64,000 nucleotides of DNA from Polynucleobacter sp. AP-Latsch-80-C2 (GTDB lineage: Bacteria; Pseudomonadota; Gammaproteobacteria; Burkholderiales; Burkholderiaceae). The notes below the pieces were generated by a model, which did not search any database, was not told the DNA's origin, and worked only from the letters and a program-made list of their open reading frames with translations. A program made the position numbers and the translations under genes. Position 1 is the stretch's first letter; every line of letters starts with the position of its first letter. The stretch lies in assembly GCF_018882185.1 (NCBI RefSeq), contig NZ_JACVOY010000001.1:1-64000 (forward strand), in the 5' to 3' direction. Shown in pieces: positions 14,902 to 24,016 of the stretch.

Positions 14902-16356
14902 TTGATAAATACTGATACTGAAATAACTTCCTCTACAGGGGCTGGCGAATCCGCTGCCCCTATTGACACTCCTGCAGCAACAATTACGTTTGCTGACTTT
15001 GGTTTAGATCCACTGATTCAAAAAGCGGTTTCTGAGCAGGGATACACCATCCCTACGCCCATTCAAGCACAAGCGATTCCGCATGTATTGCTCGGTAGCG
15101 ACTTGATGGGCGCGGCACAAACAGGTACCGGCAAAACTGCCGCCTTTGTACTACCGATCATTCAAAAGATCCTGCGCCATGCCAGCAATAGCGCCTCGCC
15201 TGCACGTCATCCGATTCGTGCTCTGGTATTAACGCCAACGCGTGAGTTGGCAGTGCAGGTTGCTGAGAATGCGGCCAGTTATTCCAAGCACACTGATTTA
15301 CGCACAGCTGTTGTCTATGGCGGCGTGGATATGAAAGAGCAAGTCGCTTTGCTGCGCAATGGCGTTGAGATTTTGATTGCTACTCCAGGTCGCTTGTTAG
15401 ACCACATTGGTTCTAAAGTCGCGAATTTGTCTCAAGTAGAGTTGCTAGTGCTGGATGAAGCAGACCGCATGCTCGACATGGGCTTCTTACCTGACTTACA
15501 GCGCATCATTGATTTGATTCCCGCACAAAGACAGACGCTATTGTTTTCTGCGACTTTCTCGCCAGAGATTAAAAAGCTCGCACAAAGTTATTTACGCACT
15601 CCAGTAACGGTGGAAGTGGCTCGCCAAAATGCCGCCGCAGATACCGTGAAACAAGTAGTGCATATGGTGTCATCAAGCGATAAGCAGCGCGCTATCGTCA
15701 AGGTTCTAGAAAATCGCACACGTCAAGGTTTATCACGTCAGTGCATCATCTTTACCAATAGCCGCTTAGGTTGTGCCAAGTTATCCCGCGCCTTAGAGCG
15801 TGATGGTATTAAAGCTGGCGCAATTCATGGAGATAAGAGCCAGGGTGAGCGTACTTTGACTTTAGAGGCATTTAAATCTGGTGCGATTGAAGCGTTGGTA
15901 GCAACCGATGTGGCTGCTCGCGGACTCGATATTCCGGATATGCCTTGTGTGATTAATCACGAATTGCCATATAACGCTGAAGACTTTATTCACCGTATTG
16001 GTAGAACGGGTCGTGCTGGTAGTAAGGGTGATGCGATTGCATTGGTGGATGCCAGTGAAAAGCGCTTGCTCGACGATATTGAAAAACTGATGAAGCGTAA
16101 GTTGGATGTGAAGCCTTTGCCTGAAGTCAGTGGTGGAAGCTCAGGAAGTTCTTCTTCTAGTAGAAGTTCATCAAGTACATCTGCGCCAGGAAAAATGTCT
16201 GACCCATTTTTCTATAAGCCTTATGAACCAACTGTAGTTAAAGTTGCTGATGTGAATGCGAATTCGGCATCTGCAACGCCTGAGGCTAAAAAAGTGGGTA
16301 TCGTTCCTGCTAAGCCTGCAGTGGGTGCCTTGCTTGGCGGCTTTAAGAAAAAATAA
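14902..16356 (+). CDS. DEAD-box ATP-dependent RNA helicase, RhlE type
   Basis: A helicase that remodels RNA during ribosome assembly or decay. Seen in order: Q motif (FADFGLDPLIQKAVSEQGY with PTPIQAQAIP), motif I AQTGTGKT, Ia PTRELAVQ, II DEAD, III SAT, motif V (ATDVAARGLDI) and VI HRIGRTGRAG. A Ser-rich low-complexity tail (about 412-425) follows the core. The start is a TTG at 14902, 6 bases after the glcG-like stop; no ATG exists before motif I, so an unusual start codon is needed. The 484-residue length suits RhlE of Burkholderiales. Confidence 0.9.
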   Translation: MINTDTEITSSTGAGESAAPIDTPAATITFADFGLDPLIQKAVSEQGYTIPTPIQAQAIPHVLLGSDLMGAAQTGTGKTAAFVLPIIQKILRHASNSASPARHPIRALVLTPTRELAVQVAENAASYSKHTDLRTAVVYGGVDMKEQVALLRNGVEILIATPGRLLDHIGSKVANLSQVELLVLDEADRMLDMGFLPDLQRIIDLIPAQRQTLLFSATFSPEIKKLAQSYLRTPVTVEVARQNAAADTVKQVVHMVSSSDKQRAIVKVLENRTRQGLSRQCIIFTNSRLGCAKLSRALERDGIKAGAIHGDKSQGERTLTLEAFKSGAIEALVATDVAARGLDIPDMPCVINHELPYNAEDFIHRIGRTGRAGSKGDAIALVDASEKRLLDDIEKLMKRKLDVKPLPEVSGGSSGSSSSSRSSSSTSAPGKMSDPFFYKPYEPTVVKVADVNANSASATPEAKKVGIVPAKPAVGALLGGFKKK

Positions 16357-16365
16357 GAAATTGAA

Positions 16366-16390
16366 GTAATTACCCCTTAAAGGTAATTAC
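16366..16390. terminator. convergent-gene hairpin (helicase / gluQ)
   Basis: GTAATTACC-N7-GGTAATTAC is a perfect 9-bp inverted repeat between the two convergent stops, overlapping the gluQ stop codon. It could end transcripts from both sides, though neither strand has a long T run. Confidence 0.5.
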
Positions 16391-17337
16391 GTTCCCCAAG
16401 CTTGAGTGGCGGCATGAAGCCACTCAGCAATGGTGATGTTCTCACCATCAGGTAAATCTCTCAATCCCAAATGTTTTGCTGCTTTGCGTAATTCTGCATG
16501 GGCTTGCGCATCAGTCTGTGTCTGAATTTGCGTAGCTAGAGTTTGTTTACTTAATTTCTCGCCATATTCATCTAAGACCAATGGCAAATGTCGATAATGC
16601 GGAGTCTTAAATTCCAATACGTTTTGCAAATGGATTTGTCTGCCGGTGTTGCTGAGTAAATCTTCGCCCCGCACAATGTGTGTGATGCCTTGCAGAGCAT
16701 CATCGACGACTACCGCTAGTTGATACGTAAATAAACCATCGCTGCGTTTAAGAACAAAGTCACCTACTTGTTGGTTGAGGTTTTGTTGCTGGGCGCCAAG
16801 TGCTAAATCTTCAAAGGTGATTTCAGAATGTTGAGGCAGGGCAATTCGCCAGGCAGCTTTATTGCCGTTCAGTTCGTCAGTTGTGTAGCTTGTTAATTTC
16901 TCAGGTCGACAGGTGCCTGGGTAAACCATCTCTTGATTGCGTGGCGTATTGATTCCTTGCTGCGCTAAGGTGTTTGCAATGATTTGCCTTGAGCAGGTGC
17001 AGGGGTACAGTAATTGCAGGCTATTCAGACGCTCTAAAGCCGCTTGATAGCCTTCCTGCCGCCGGGATTGCCAGGTAATCTCCTCATCCCAATGAAGGCC
17101 GCAAGCAGCCAATTGCCCCTGAATTTGCTGGTCGGCCCCAGGAACACAGCGGGGGGTATCTAAATCCTCGATTCTAAGGAGCCATTGACCGCCATTTTTT
17201 TGGGCATCTAGCCAGCTTCCGAGGGCTGCCGCCAACGATCCCGCATGGAGTGGCCCGGTCGGAGAAGGGGCAAACCGCCCGCGGTAGCCGACTGGTTGGG
17301 AAGAGGGGTTTTTGAGCTTGGACACAGCTAAAATCAT
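16387..17337 (-). CDS. gluQ: glutamyl-Q tRNA(Asp) synthetase
   Basis: A truncated glutamyl-tRNA synthetase paralogue (YadB) that attaches glutamate to queuosine 34 of tRNA-Asp. It has the HIGH-like region FAPSPTGPLHAGSLAAALGS (about 22-41) and the zinc site CTCSRQ...CR. The KMSKS-like motif is KLSKQ (about 263). The anticodon-binding domain is absent; the length is 316, as usual for the family. Its need for queuosine fits with queG at 6979. The start ATG is only 3 bases from the divergent dnaE start, so each promoter must lie inside the other gene. Confidence 0.93.
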   Translation of the reverse strand: MILAVSKLKNPSSQPVGYRGRFAPSPTGPLHAGSLAAALGSWLDAQKNGGQWLLRIEDLDTPRCVPGADQQIQGQLAACGLHWDEEITWQSRRQEGYQAALERLNSLQLLYPCTCSRQIIANTLAQQGINTPRNQEMVYPGTCRPEKLTSYTTDELNGNKAAWRIALPQHSEITFEDLALGAQQQNLNQQVGDFVLKRSDGLFTYQLAVVVDDALQGITHIVRGEDLLSNTGRQIHLQNVLEFKTPHYRHLPLVLDEYGEKLSKQTLATQIQTQTDAQAHAELRKAAKHLGLRDLPDGENITIAEWLHAATQAWGT

Positions 17338-17340
17338 CTC

Positions 17341-20300
17341 ATGGCTTCACCCCGTTTTGTACATCTTCGCATTCATTCCGAGTTTTCGATTACGGATGGA
17401 GTCGTGCGCATTGACGATGCCGTCGCTGCAGCCGTCAAGGATGAGATGGGCGCGTTAGCCCTGACCGATTTAAGTAATTTATTTGGTTTGGTCCGTTTTT
17501 ATACTGCCGCTCGTTCTGGCGGCATTAAACCGATCGCTGGCGCAGATGTTTGGGTCAGCAACCCTCAAGATCCCGATCAGCCTTTCCGCTTATTGCTATT
17601 GGTACAAAACCATTCTGGTTATCTCAATCTGTGTCAGTTGCTCAGTAGAGCCTCTTTAGACAACCAAACCCGTGGCCGGGCTGAAGTCGATATGTCCTGG
17701 TTTAGTGAGCCTGCTGCCAAGGCAGAAGATAAAGCTGCTAAACGCACGCTTGCTTATGGTTTGATTGCACTCTCAGCTGGACGTAATGGCGAAGTTGGTG
17801 TGGCTTTATTGGGTAGTCAAGAAGATCAAGCCAGGCAGGCAGCCAAGCGCCTGGAAAAACTCTTTCCAAAATCTTTTTATATTGAAGTGCAACGTGGTGG
17901 CCATCCCCAGGATGAGCAGCACTTGCAGTTAGCTTGCCACTTGGCTGCCGAGTTGGATTTGCCGGTAGTTGCCACCCATCCCGTGCAGTTTATGCAAAAG
18001 AGCGACTTTATTGCTCATGAGGCGCGAGTCTGTATTGCCGAAGGTGAATTGCTCGGCAATCCACGCCGCCAAAAGAAATTTAATGATGAGCAGTATTTCC
18101 TCTCGCAAGAGGAGATGGAAAAGCGTTTTGCTGATTTACCAGTGGCTTTGGCTAACTCAGTTGAAATTGCCAAGCGTTGTAATCTCTCTTTAGTGCTGGG
18201 TCAACCGCGTCTGCCAGATTTTCCAACGCCTAAAGGCGTTACCTTGGATGACTATTTATTGGCGCAATCGGAGATTGGCTTGGCGCGTCATATGGAACGC
18301 AACTTTCCCGATCCAGAAGAGCGCGCTAAAGAACAGCAGCGTTATCACGATCGATTGGTGTTTGAGGTCAAAACGATTTCTCAAATGGGCTTTCCAGGTT
18401 ACTTCCTGATCGTGGCCGACTTCATTAACTGGGCTAAAAATAACGGCGTGCCGGTTGGGCCAGGTCGTGGATCTGGAGCGGGTTCTTTAGTGGCTTACTC
18501 ACTCGGTATTACCGACCTTGACCCCTTACGTTACAACTTGCTCTTTGAGCGTTTCTTAAATCCTGAGCGGGTGTCGATGCCCGACTTCGATATTGACTTC
18601 TGCCAGCATGGCCGTGATCGCGTCATTCAGTACGTGAAGGACAAGTACGGCAAGGATGCGGTGAGTCAGATTGCCACCTTTGGAACAATGGCTGCCAGAG
18701 CGGCGATTCGTGACGTGGGTCGTGTTCTAGAGCAGGGCTACAACTTCGTTGATGGCATCGCCAAATTGGTTCCAAATAAGCCTGGTCAATACATGACTAT
18801 CGATTTGGCGAAGAAGGAAGAGAAGCAGTTAGCAGAGCGCGAAAAAAATGAGGATGAAGTTCGCCAATTGCTGTCTCTAGCAGAGCAATTGGAAGGAATG
18901 ACTCGAAATGTCGGTATGCACGCTGGTGGTGTATTAATTGCACCCGGACGATTGACCGATTTCTGCCCACTCTACACTCAAGAAACCAAAGATCAGGATA
19001 GTAGCTCCGTCATTAGCCAGTTCGATAAAGATGACGTCGAAGCCATTGGTTTGGTGAAGTTCGACTTCTTGGGTTTGACAACGCTGACGATTTTGGCTGC
19101 GGCTGAACGCTGGATCAAAACCTTGCATGCCGATCGTAAAGATTGGAGCATTAGCGAGATTCAGCTCGATGATGAAAAAGCTTTTGATGTACTAAAGAAA
19201 GCTAATACCGTTGCAGTCTTCCAGCTAGAAAGTCGCGGTATGCAAGGTATGCTTCGGGAAGCAAAGCCTGACCGCTTTGAGGACATTATTGCGCTCGTGG
19301 CGCTGTATCGTCCCGGTCCAATGGATTTGATCCCAGACTTTATTGAGCGTAAGCATGGCCGCCAAAAGGTAGAGTATCCAGATCCGCGTATTGAGCCCGT
19401 TCTACGCGAAACCTACGGCATCATGGTGTATCAAGAGCAGGTGATGCAGATGGCGCAGATGATTGGTGGCTACTCATTGGGTGGCGCTGATATGTTGCGT
19501 CGTGCAATGGGTAAGAAAAAGCCAGAAGAAATGGCCCAGCACCGTAAGATTTTTAGTGATGGCGCCAAAGCGGGCGGTATTACCGAAGTTAAAGCAAACG
19601 AGATCTATGACTTGATGGAGCGTTTTGCTGGGTATGGATTTAACAAATCCCATGCAGCAGCATATGCACTTTTGGCTTACCAAACAGCCTGGCTAAAAGC
19701 GTATTACCCCGCTGAATTTATGGCGGCCAACTTATCGCTCGCCATGGATGACACCGATAAGGTGAAGATTCTGTATGACGATTGCTTGGCAAATCAAATC
19801 CGGGTGTTCTCACCAGACATTAATAATGGTGTCTACGTATTCACACCTCTACGGGCTCCAGATGCGGCGCCAGATTCTCCGATTAGCCATATTCGTTATG
19901 GGCTTGGCGCAGTAAGGGGTACTGGTGAAGCCGCGATTGAGTCGATCGTCAAAGCACGTGAAGCAGGCGGACCTTTTAAAGATTTATTTGATTTTTGTGC
20001 ACGAGTTGATCGCCGGCAAGTCAATCGTCGTGCGATTGAAGCGTTGATGCGTGCAGGTGCTTTTGATAGCCTCTATCGCGACAGCGTTCCTGCTGGCGGT
20101 AATCTCTATGACATTCGCTCTACCTTGCTCGCTTCATTGGCAAGAGCGATTGAAGCAGCCGAGCAAGCAGAAGCATCGATTCATCAAGTTAGTTTGTTTG
20201 AAGTTGATGGAGAAGAGAATCGCCATCTTCCAGAATTAGTGCGTGAGCCGATCTGGTCTGAGAAAAAACGCCTGCAAGAAGAAAAGACTTCACTAGGTCT

Positions 20301-20958
20301 GTGCTTAACGGGCCATATGTTTGATGCCTATCGTGATGAAACCTCACACTTTATTCGTCAGCCACTGTCTAAGATTTCTGAAGGCAAAGATCAGCTGATT
20401 GCGGGCATTATTACTTCGGCACGCATGTTAACGGGGCAACGTGGCCGTATGATGATTGCCACTATTGACGACGGTACTGCAGCGCTAGAAGTCACGCTCT
20501 ACAGTGAAGTCTATGAACCCAATCGTTCTTGGTTAAAAGAAGATGAGTTATTGGTTACCAAGGTAAATGTCACACCAGATAAATTCTCAGGCGGTATGCG
20601 AATTGTTTCTGAGGCAGTGATGGATATCACGGGTGCAAGGATGCGTTTTGCCCGCAATGTTCATGTCTGCATTGATACAGCTACCGACTTGAAGATGCTC
20701 AGATCTCAAATCGGACCTTATCTCATGACCAATCGCATCCGAGATCCAAAGTTAGGTCCCGCCGCTGCCCCAGTTCCTGGATCGAATGATTCTGTTAAAG
20801 GCTTAATGCTTACTGCAGCAGTCACCACCAGTGGCGGCGCCTGTTTAATGCAGTTCCCGGAAGAGTTGCGGATTTATCCAGACGATGCTTGTTTGCATAG
20901 CTTGAATCAGATCTTGACATCTAAGCAAAACAATCCTGTTCAGGTTCAATACCTTTAA
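17341..20958 (+). CDS. dnaE: DNA polymerase III alpha subunit DnaE
   Basis: The replicative polymerase catalytic subunit, 1205 residues. The N-terminal PHP domain starts HLRIHSEFSITDG. The C-family palm has catalytic Asp415 and Asp417 in PDFDIDF and Asp575 in VKFDFLGL (equivalent to E. coli D401, D403 and D555). VGPGRGSGAGSLVAYSLGIT precedes the palm, and the fingers include YRPGPMDLIPDFI and GYGFNKSHAAAYALLAYQTA. An HhH segment and an OB fold (about 1010-1085) follow. It is slightly longer than E. coli DnaE (1160). No good Shine-Dalgarno sequence is visible before the ATG, and the leader must lie within gluQ. Confidence 0.96.
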   Translation: MASPRFVHLRIHSEFSITDGVVRIDDAVAAAVKDEMGALALTDLSNLFGLVRFYTAARSGGIKPIAGADVWVSNPQDPDQPFRLLLLVQNHSGYLNLCQLLSRASLDNQTRGRAEVDMSWFSEPAAKAEDKAAKRTLAYGLIALSAGRNGEVGVALLGSQEDQARQAAKRLEKLFPKSFYIEVQRGGHPQDEQHLQLACHLAAELDLPVVATHPVQFMQKSDFIAHEARVCIAEGELLGNPRRQKKFNDEQYFLSQEEMEKRFADLPVALANSVEIAKRCNLSLVLGQPRLPDFPTPKGVTLDDYLLAQSEIGLARHMERNFPDPEERAKEQQRYHDRLVFEVKTISQMGFPGYFLIVADFINWAKNNGVPVGPGRGSGAGSLVAYSLGITDLDPLRYNLLFERFLNPERVSMPDFDIDFCQHGRDRVIQYVKDKYGKDAVSQIATFGTMAARAAIRDVGRVLEQGYNFVDGIAKLVPNKPGQYMTIDLAKKEEKQLAEREKNEDEVRQLLSLAEQLEGMTRNVGMHAGGVLIAPGRLTDFCPLYTQETKDQDSSSVISQFDKDDVEAIGLVKFDFLGLTTLTILAAAERWIKTLHADRKDWSISEIQLDDEKAFDVLKKANTVAVFQLESRGMQGMLREAKPDRFEDIIALVALYRPGPMDLIPDFIERKHGRQKVEYPDPRIEPVLRETYGIMVYQEQVMQMAQMIGGYSLGGADMLRRAMGKKKPEEMAQHRKIFSDGAKAGGITEVKANEIYDLMERFAGYGFNKSHAAAYALLAYQTAWLKAYYPAEFMAANLSLAMDDTDKVKILYDDCLANQIRVFSPDINNGVYVFTPLRAPDAAPDSPISHIRYGLGAVRGTGEAAIESIVKAREAGGPFKDLFDFCARVDRRQVNRRAIEALMRAGAFDSLYRDSVPAGGNLYDIRSTLLASLARAIEAAEQAEASIHQVSLFEVDGEENRHLPELVREPIWSEKKRLQEEKTSLGLCLTGHMFDAYRDETSHFIRQPLSKISEGKDQLIAGIITSARMLTGQRGRMMIATIDDGTAALEVTLYSEVYEPNRSWLKEDELLVTKVNVTPDKFSGGMRIVSEAVMDITGARMRFARNVHVCIDTATDLKMLRSQIGPYLMTNRIRDPKLGPAAAPVPGSNDSVKGLMLTAAVTTSGGACLMQFPEELRIYPDDACLHSLNQILTSKQNNPVQVQYL

Positions 20959-21123
20959 GACTTGTTCGAGGGCGTAATTTTTCGGAGCAGTAAATCTTAT
21001 GTCTAGATAAAAGCCGCAGTACTTACCCTTATTTTTTTTGCTAATCAGAAAAATTAATATGTTGAATAGCTGGGCATAGACAATAATGCATTTATCTCTC
21101 ATTTTTATATAAAAAGTTGATTC

Positions 21124-22349
21124 ATGGAAAGATCTTTATTTCATCAGCTAGGTTTTCTAACGAGCTTGCTGTTTGCGACTCTTTCTATGGCTCAAACCTC
21201 AGTAAATAACCTTCGAGAATATGCGCCTATTTCATTAACGCAATATCTTCAGGTTGTTAAGGAAAGCAATGCGCTTATTGGTAATAAGAGACTTGCAAAA
21301 GAAACGGCAGCAGCAATTAAAGAATCTCTTGCGATTTATCAGTTTAGGCCAAGCGTAAGTTATTTCAAAGGAGATTACTATCAGCAAGTTCCATATTCCC
21401 CGTATACAACACCAGCCTCTAACACCTATGGGGTTAAGTTTATCTTGAAGGCTGGGGAAAGAGGGCGGCTCGATCGGAGTTTGGGGAGGCTGAAATGGGG
21501 CGAAGTGAAGCAGAGTATCAGGCGACTGAGGCAGATATTCAGACAGTAGCCACCTTAAGTTACATCGATGCGTTAAGAAATCGTTTACTCTTTAATTCTT
21601 ATGCTGTTGCTGCAAAAAAGATCGCTTCATTACCTCAGAATGCCCAAACAAAAGATTCTTCTCAGTTCTTAAAGTATTACGAAAGCGCCTACGCCAAAGA
21701 TTTGCAGTTCACCGCATTAGCTCTATTAAATTACTCCGGCGGCTCCTTGAGTAATCTCCCGCTGCCTATTGGGAAATTAAACATCCCTCCGTAAGACTTT
21801 GACCCAATTCAACTTGTTAATCAAGCATTGATTAACAGAACCGACATTTTGATACTAAATGCAGCAATGAATTCGGCAGAAAAAAATATCAATATGGTTA
21901 AGGCTAATCGGAATTGGGATGTCCAACCTTTAGTTTCCTATACCACTACACCGCAATATAATTCGAGTGGGTTTACCTATACTCCGCAAAATGGAATATC
22001 AGCAGGGCTATTAATACCTATTCCAGTAAATAACTATTTACAGAACGCAGACATAGTGCAGGCTTCTAATCAAAGGGTTGGTCTTGAACTGCAGATAAAG
22101 GATTTAAAGGCGCAGATTGAAGTTCAGGTAATGCAAGCATTATTGCAATACGAATCAGCCAAATCTATTCTCGCTCAAGCGAATGAAGCTTTTAGCATCG
22201 CTTCTAAGGTTTCTGACCAATCTTCCTCTAAGGGGGTTATGGCAATTCGAGATAAAGAGGGTTCTTTAATTGATGCACAAACCAACCATGTCAAGGCATT
22301 GATTAATGTTTGGCATCAAACAGGTAATTACAGCGCTCCAAAAATATGA
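21124..22349 (+). pseudogene. TolC-family outer-membrane efflux/secretion protein, broken
   Basis: Signal peptide and N-terminus (ISLTQYLQVVKESNALIGNK) are in one frame to about 21480. There a one-base change moves the coding frame: the expected helix continues as GEAEMGRSEAEYQATEADIQ in another frame. That frame meets a TAA at 21792-21794 but continues unchanged after it (DFDPIQLVNQALINRTDI...) to the stop at 22349. The second half carries the family pattern (GISAGLLIPIPVNNYLQNAD, then QVMQALLQYESAKSILAQA). With two lesions a functional barrel-tunnel protein is unlikely. Its stop overlaps the next gene's ATG (ATGA), so it was the first gene of an operon. Confidence 0.8.
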
Positions 22350-22828
22350 AACCGTTAATAACCCTTTTACTGCTAGTGGGTACTGAAGTATTAGCAGCCG
22401 CTCCACCGGTGATAGGTCCTGAGGGCCCCACTTCCGAGCAGATTAATGCCCAACACCAGGGTAAACTTTCCATTAATGCTGCCCTAGGCATTTCACAAAA
22501 TGTAGCGGGTTCTAAAGTGGATGAGTATTCAGCTATGAATCCGGGTGCGAATCAAGCAAGATTCTTATTGAATACAGTCGCATCAAATGCCATCATCCAA
22601 GCACCCCAGTTAGGGGATCGAAATTCTGGCTATTTAAAAATGGTTAATCGGGACTCGGTATTAAATCATGGGAATAGAAAGGCCATAGAAACAAGGGCTC
22701 CATTCGCCTCAAATATAACGAAAAGTCAATTACAGGGAATGGTATTTTTGAAAGGAAATCTGAGTCCCGCTTATTTCGAAAATTATTTTAATCCTACATC
22801 AAACTCTACTTCCAAAATACCAAAATAA
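22346..22828 (+). CDS. exported protein of unknown function
   Basis: A protein of 160 residues with a Sec signal peptide (KPLITLLLLVGTEVLAAAPP, cleavage near residue 18), so it is periplasmic or secreted. The mature part is polar with conserved-looking segments LSINAALGISQNVAGSKVDE and ANQARFLLNTVASNAIIQAP. I recognise no family and no catalytic motif. Its ATG overlaps the stop of the TolC-like pseudogene, and the repeat-rich secreted protein follows after 18 bases, so the three form one transcription unit. A role as a secretion substrate or accessory protein of the TolC-like channel is speculation. Confidence 0.65.
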   Translation: MKPLITLLLLVGTEVLAAAPPVIGPEGPTSEQINAQHQGKLSINAALGISQNVAGSKVDEYSAMNPGANQARFLLNTVASNAIIQAPQLGDRNSGYLKMVNRDSVLNHGNRKAIETRAPFASNITKSQLQGMVFLKGNLSPAYFENYFNPTSNSTSKIPK

Positions 22829-22846
22829 TAATTAATAAAGTCTCGC

Positions 22847-23917
22847 ATGAAAAAAATACCTGCAATCATATTCGTAACAACTAGTGTTATCGCATTAAAC
22901 GCTTTTTCTCAGCCCTTGAAAGAGAGGCCAATGCTGGATCCTGTAGCCCCGCAACCTATTCCACAGCCGCTGTTAGTACAGCCGCTGTTAGTTATGCAAA
23001 AGGCAGTGGTGGCGACGGTCATAGAACAAGGAGCGAAGGGCATAGAACAAGGAAGCGAGCAAGAGAAAAGTATAGAACAAGGCGCTCAGCAAGAACAAAT
23101 AAAAAGCATAGACCAAAACATTCAACAAGAACCAATAAAAAGTATAGAACAAGGTGCTCAGCCTGTAAACGGATTAATCCCAATTCCTAAACCGGTTGTG
23201 GGTAAACAAATTCTGGATCCTGTGGTCCCGCAACCTGTGCAGATTGGCGACCGGCAAGTAAATGGATTGTATGCACCTCCTCCACCAATTCTAGATCCTG
23301 CAACTTCTAAGCTATCTGAGTCTCCCAGAGTTCCGCAACCTAATCTACAAGCGCCGTTAATTCTCCAAGGGTCAGGTGTAGCAAATGGTATTGAACAAGC
23401 AATTCTCCCAGGGGCAGCTGTAAATGGTATTGAACAAGCGAGCGGACAAGTAGCAATTGCTGAACAAGGAGCCGAACAAGGAGCTCAGCAAGCAAAGCAA
23501 GCTGGCCAACAAGGAGCTCAGCAAGAGCGGCAATTATCAAGCCAGCTCAGGCAAGCCTCAGGCTCTGTAGCGCAGTCTATGAAAACCCAAGTAAATACGG
23601 TTCATGTGGATTCGGCACAAAAGGGCGGGAGCCCTTCAGAAAATTTAACTGGCCGCTCAAGTTCGACAATAAATTCCTCTGGTTTTTTACCGCTCCCCAC
23701 GACCACCCCTGGTGAGAATTCATCTAACTCCCTAACCCCTTCTCCAACTATGAGTGCTAGTAGCGCTCCAGCTTTGAATGCAGGCAACACTGTAACTGGC
23801 GCCACAGTGACTGGAACTGTTAATGCTCCATCTAGCAATTCAGGTGTTAGTCCTAGTTCTAGCGCTGGTGGTAACCCTCCAATAAACATGAGTCAGCCCA
23901 CAAATAATACTAACTAA
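22847..23917 (+). CDS. secreted Glu-Gln-Gly-Ala repeat protein, unknown
   Basis: A protein of 356 residues with a signal peptide (KKIPAIIFVTTSVIALNAFS). Residues about 62-100 and 178-225 hold many copies of IEQGA, AEQGAQQ and close variants. Between them lie Pro-rich repeats LDPVAPQPIP and LDPVVPQPVQ and a repeated QPLLV. From about 260 the tail is Ser/Thr/Asn-rich low complexity (SSSAGGNPPINMSQ). There is no transmembrane anchor, LPXTG motif or coiled coil that I can assign. The composition suggests an extended surface or matrix protein. The repeats are also visible as near-identical DNA units (AGTATAGAACAAGG at several sites), so copy number may vary between strains. Confidence 0.65.
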   Translation: MKKIPAIIFVTTSVIALNAFSQPLKERPMLDPVAPQPIPQPLLVQPLLVMQKAVVATVIEQGAKGIEQGSEQEKSIEQGAQQEQIKSIDQNIQQEPIKSIEQGAQPVNGLIPIPKPVVGKQILDPVVPQPVQIGDRQVNGLYAPPPPILDPATSKLSESPRVPQPNLQAPLILQGSGVANGIEQAILPGAAVNGIEQASGQVAIAEQGAEQGAQQAKQAGQQGAQQERQLSSQLRQASGSVAQSMKTQVNTVHVDSAQKGGSPSENLTGRSSSTINSSGFLPLPTTTPGENSSNSLTPSPTMSASSAPALNAGNTVTGATVTGTVNAPSSNSGVSPSSSAGGNPPINMSQPTNNTN

Positions 23918-24016
23918 GGATATTCTTGCCTCATAGGGAATCGATAACTTCTATCACCCAAAGGTAATGAGTATGAGTCTTCGGAGCCCGCCTGTTAGAT
24001 GGCTAGCGTAGCATTA

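Noticed and set aside
20845..21102. 85-residue minus-strand open frame after dnaE
   Set aside because: Overlaps the dnaE 3' end and covers a low-complexity AT-rich gap; no conserved features.
23020..23560. Possible CRISPR-like repeat array
   Set aside because: The repeats are irregular, in coding frame, and encode EQGA units; there are no constant spacers.
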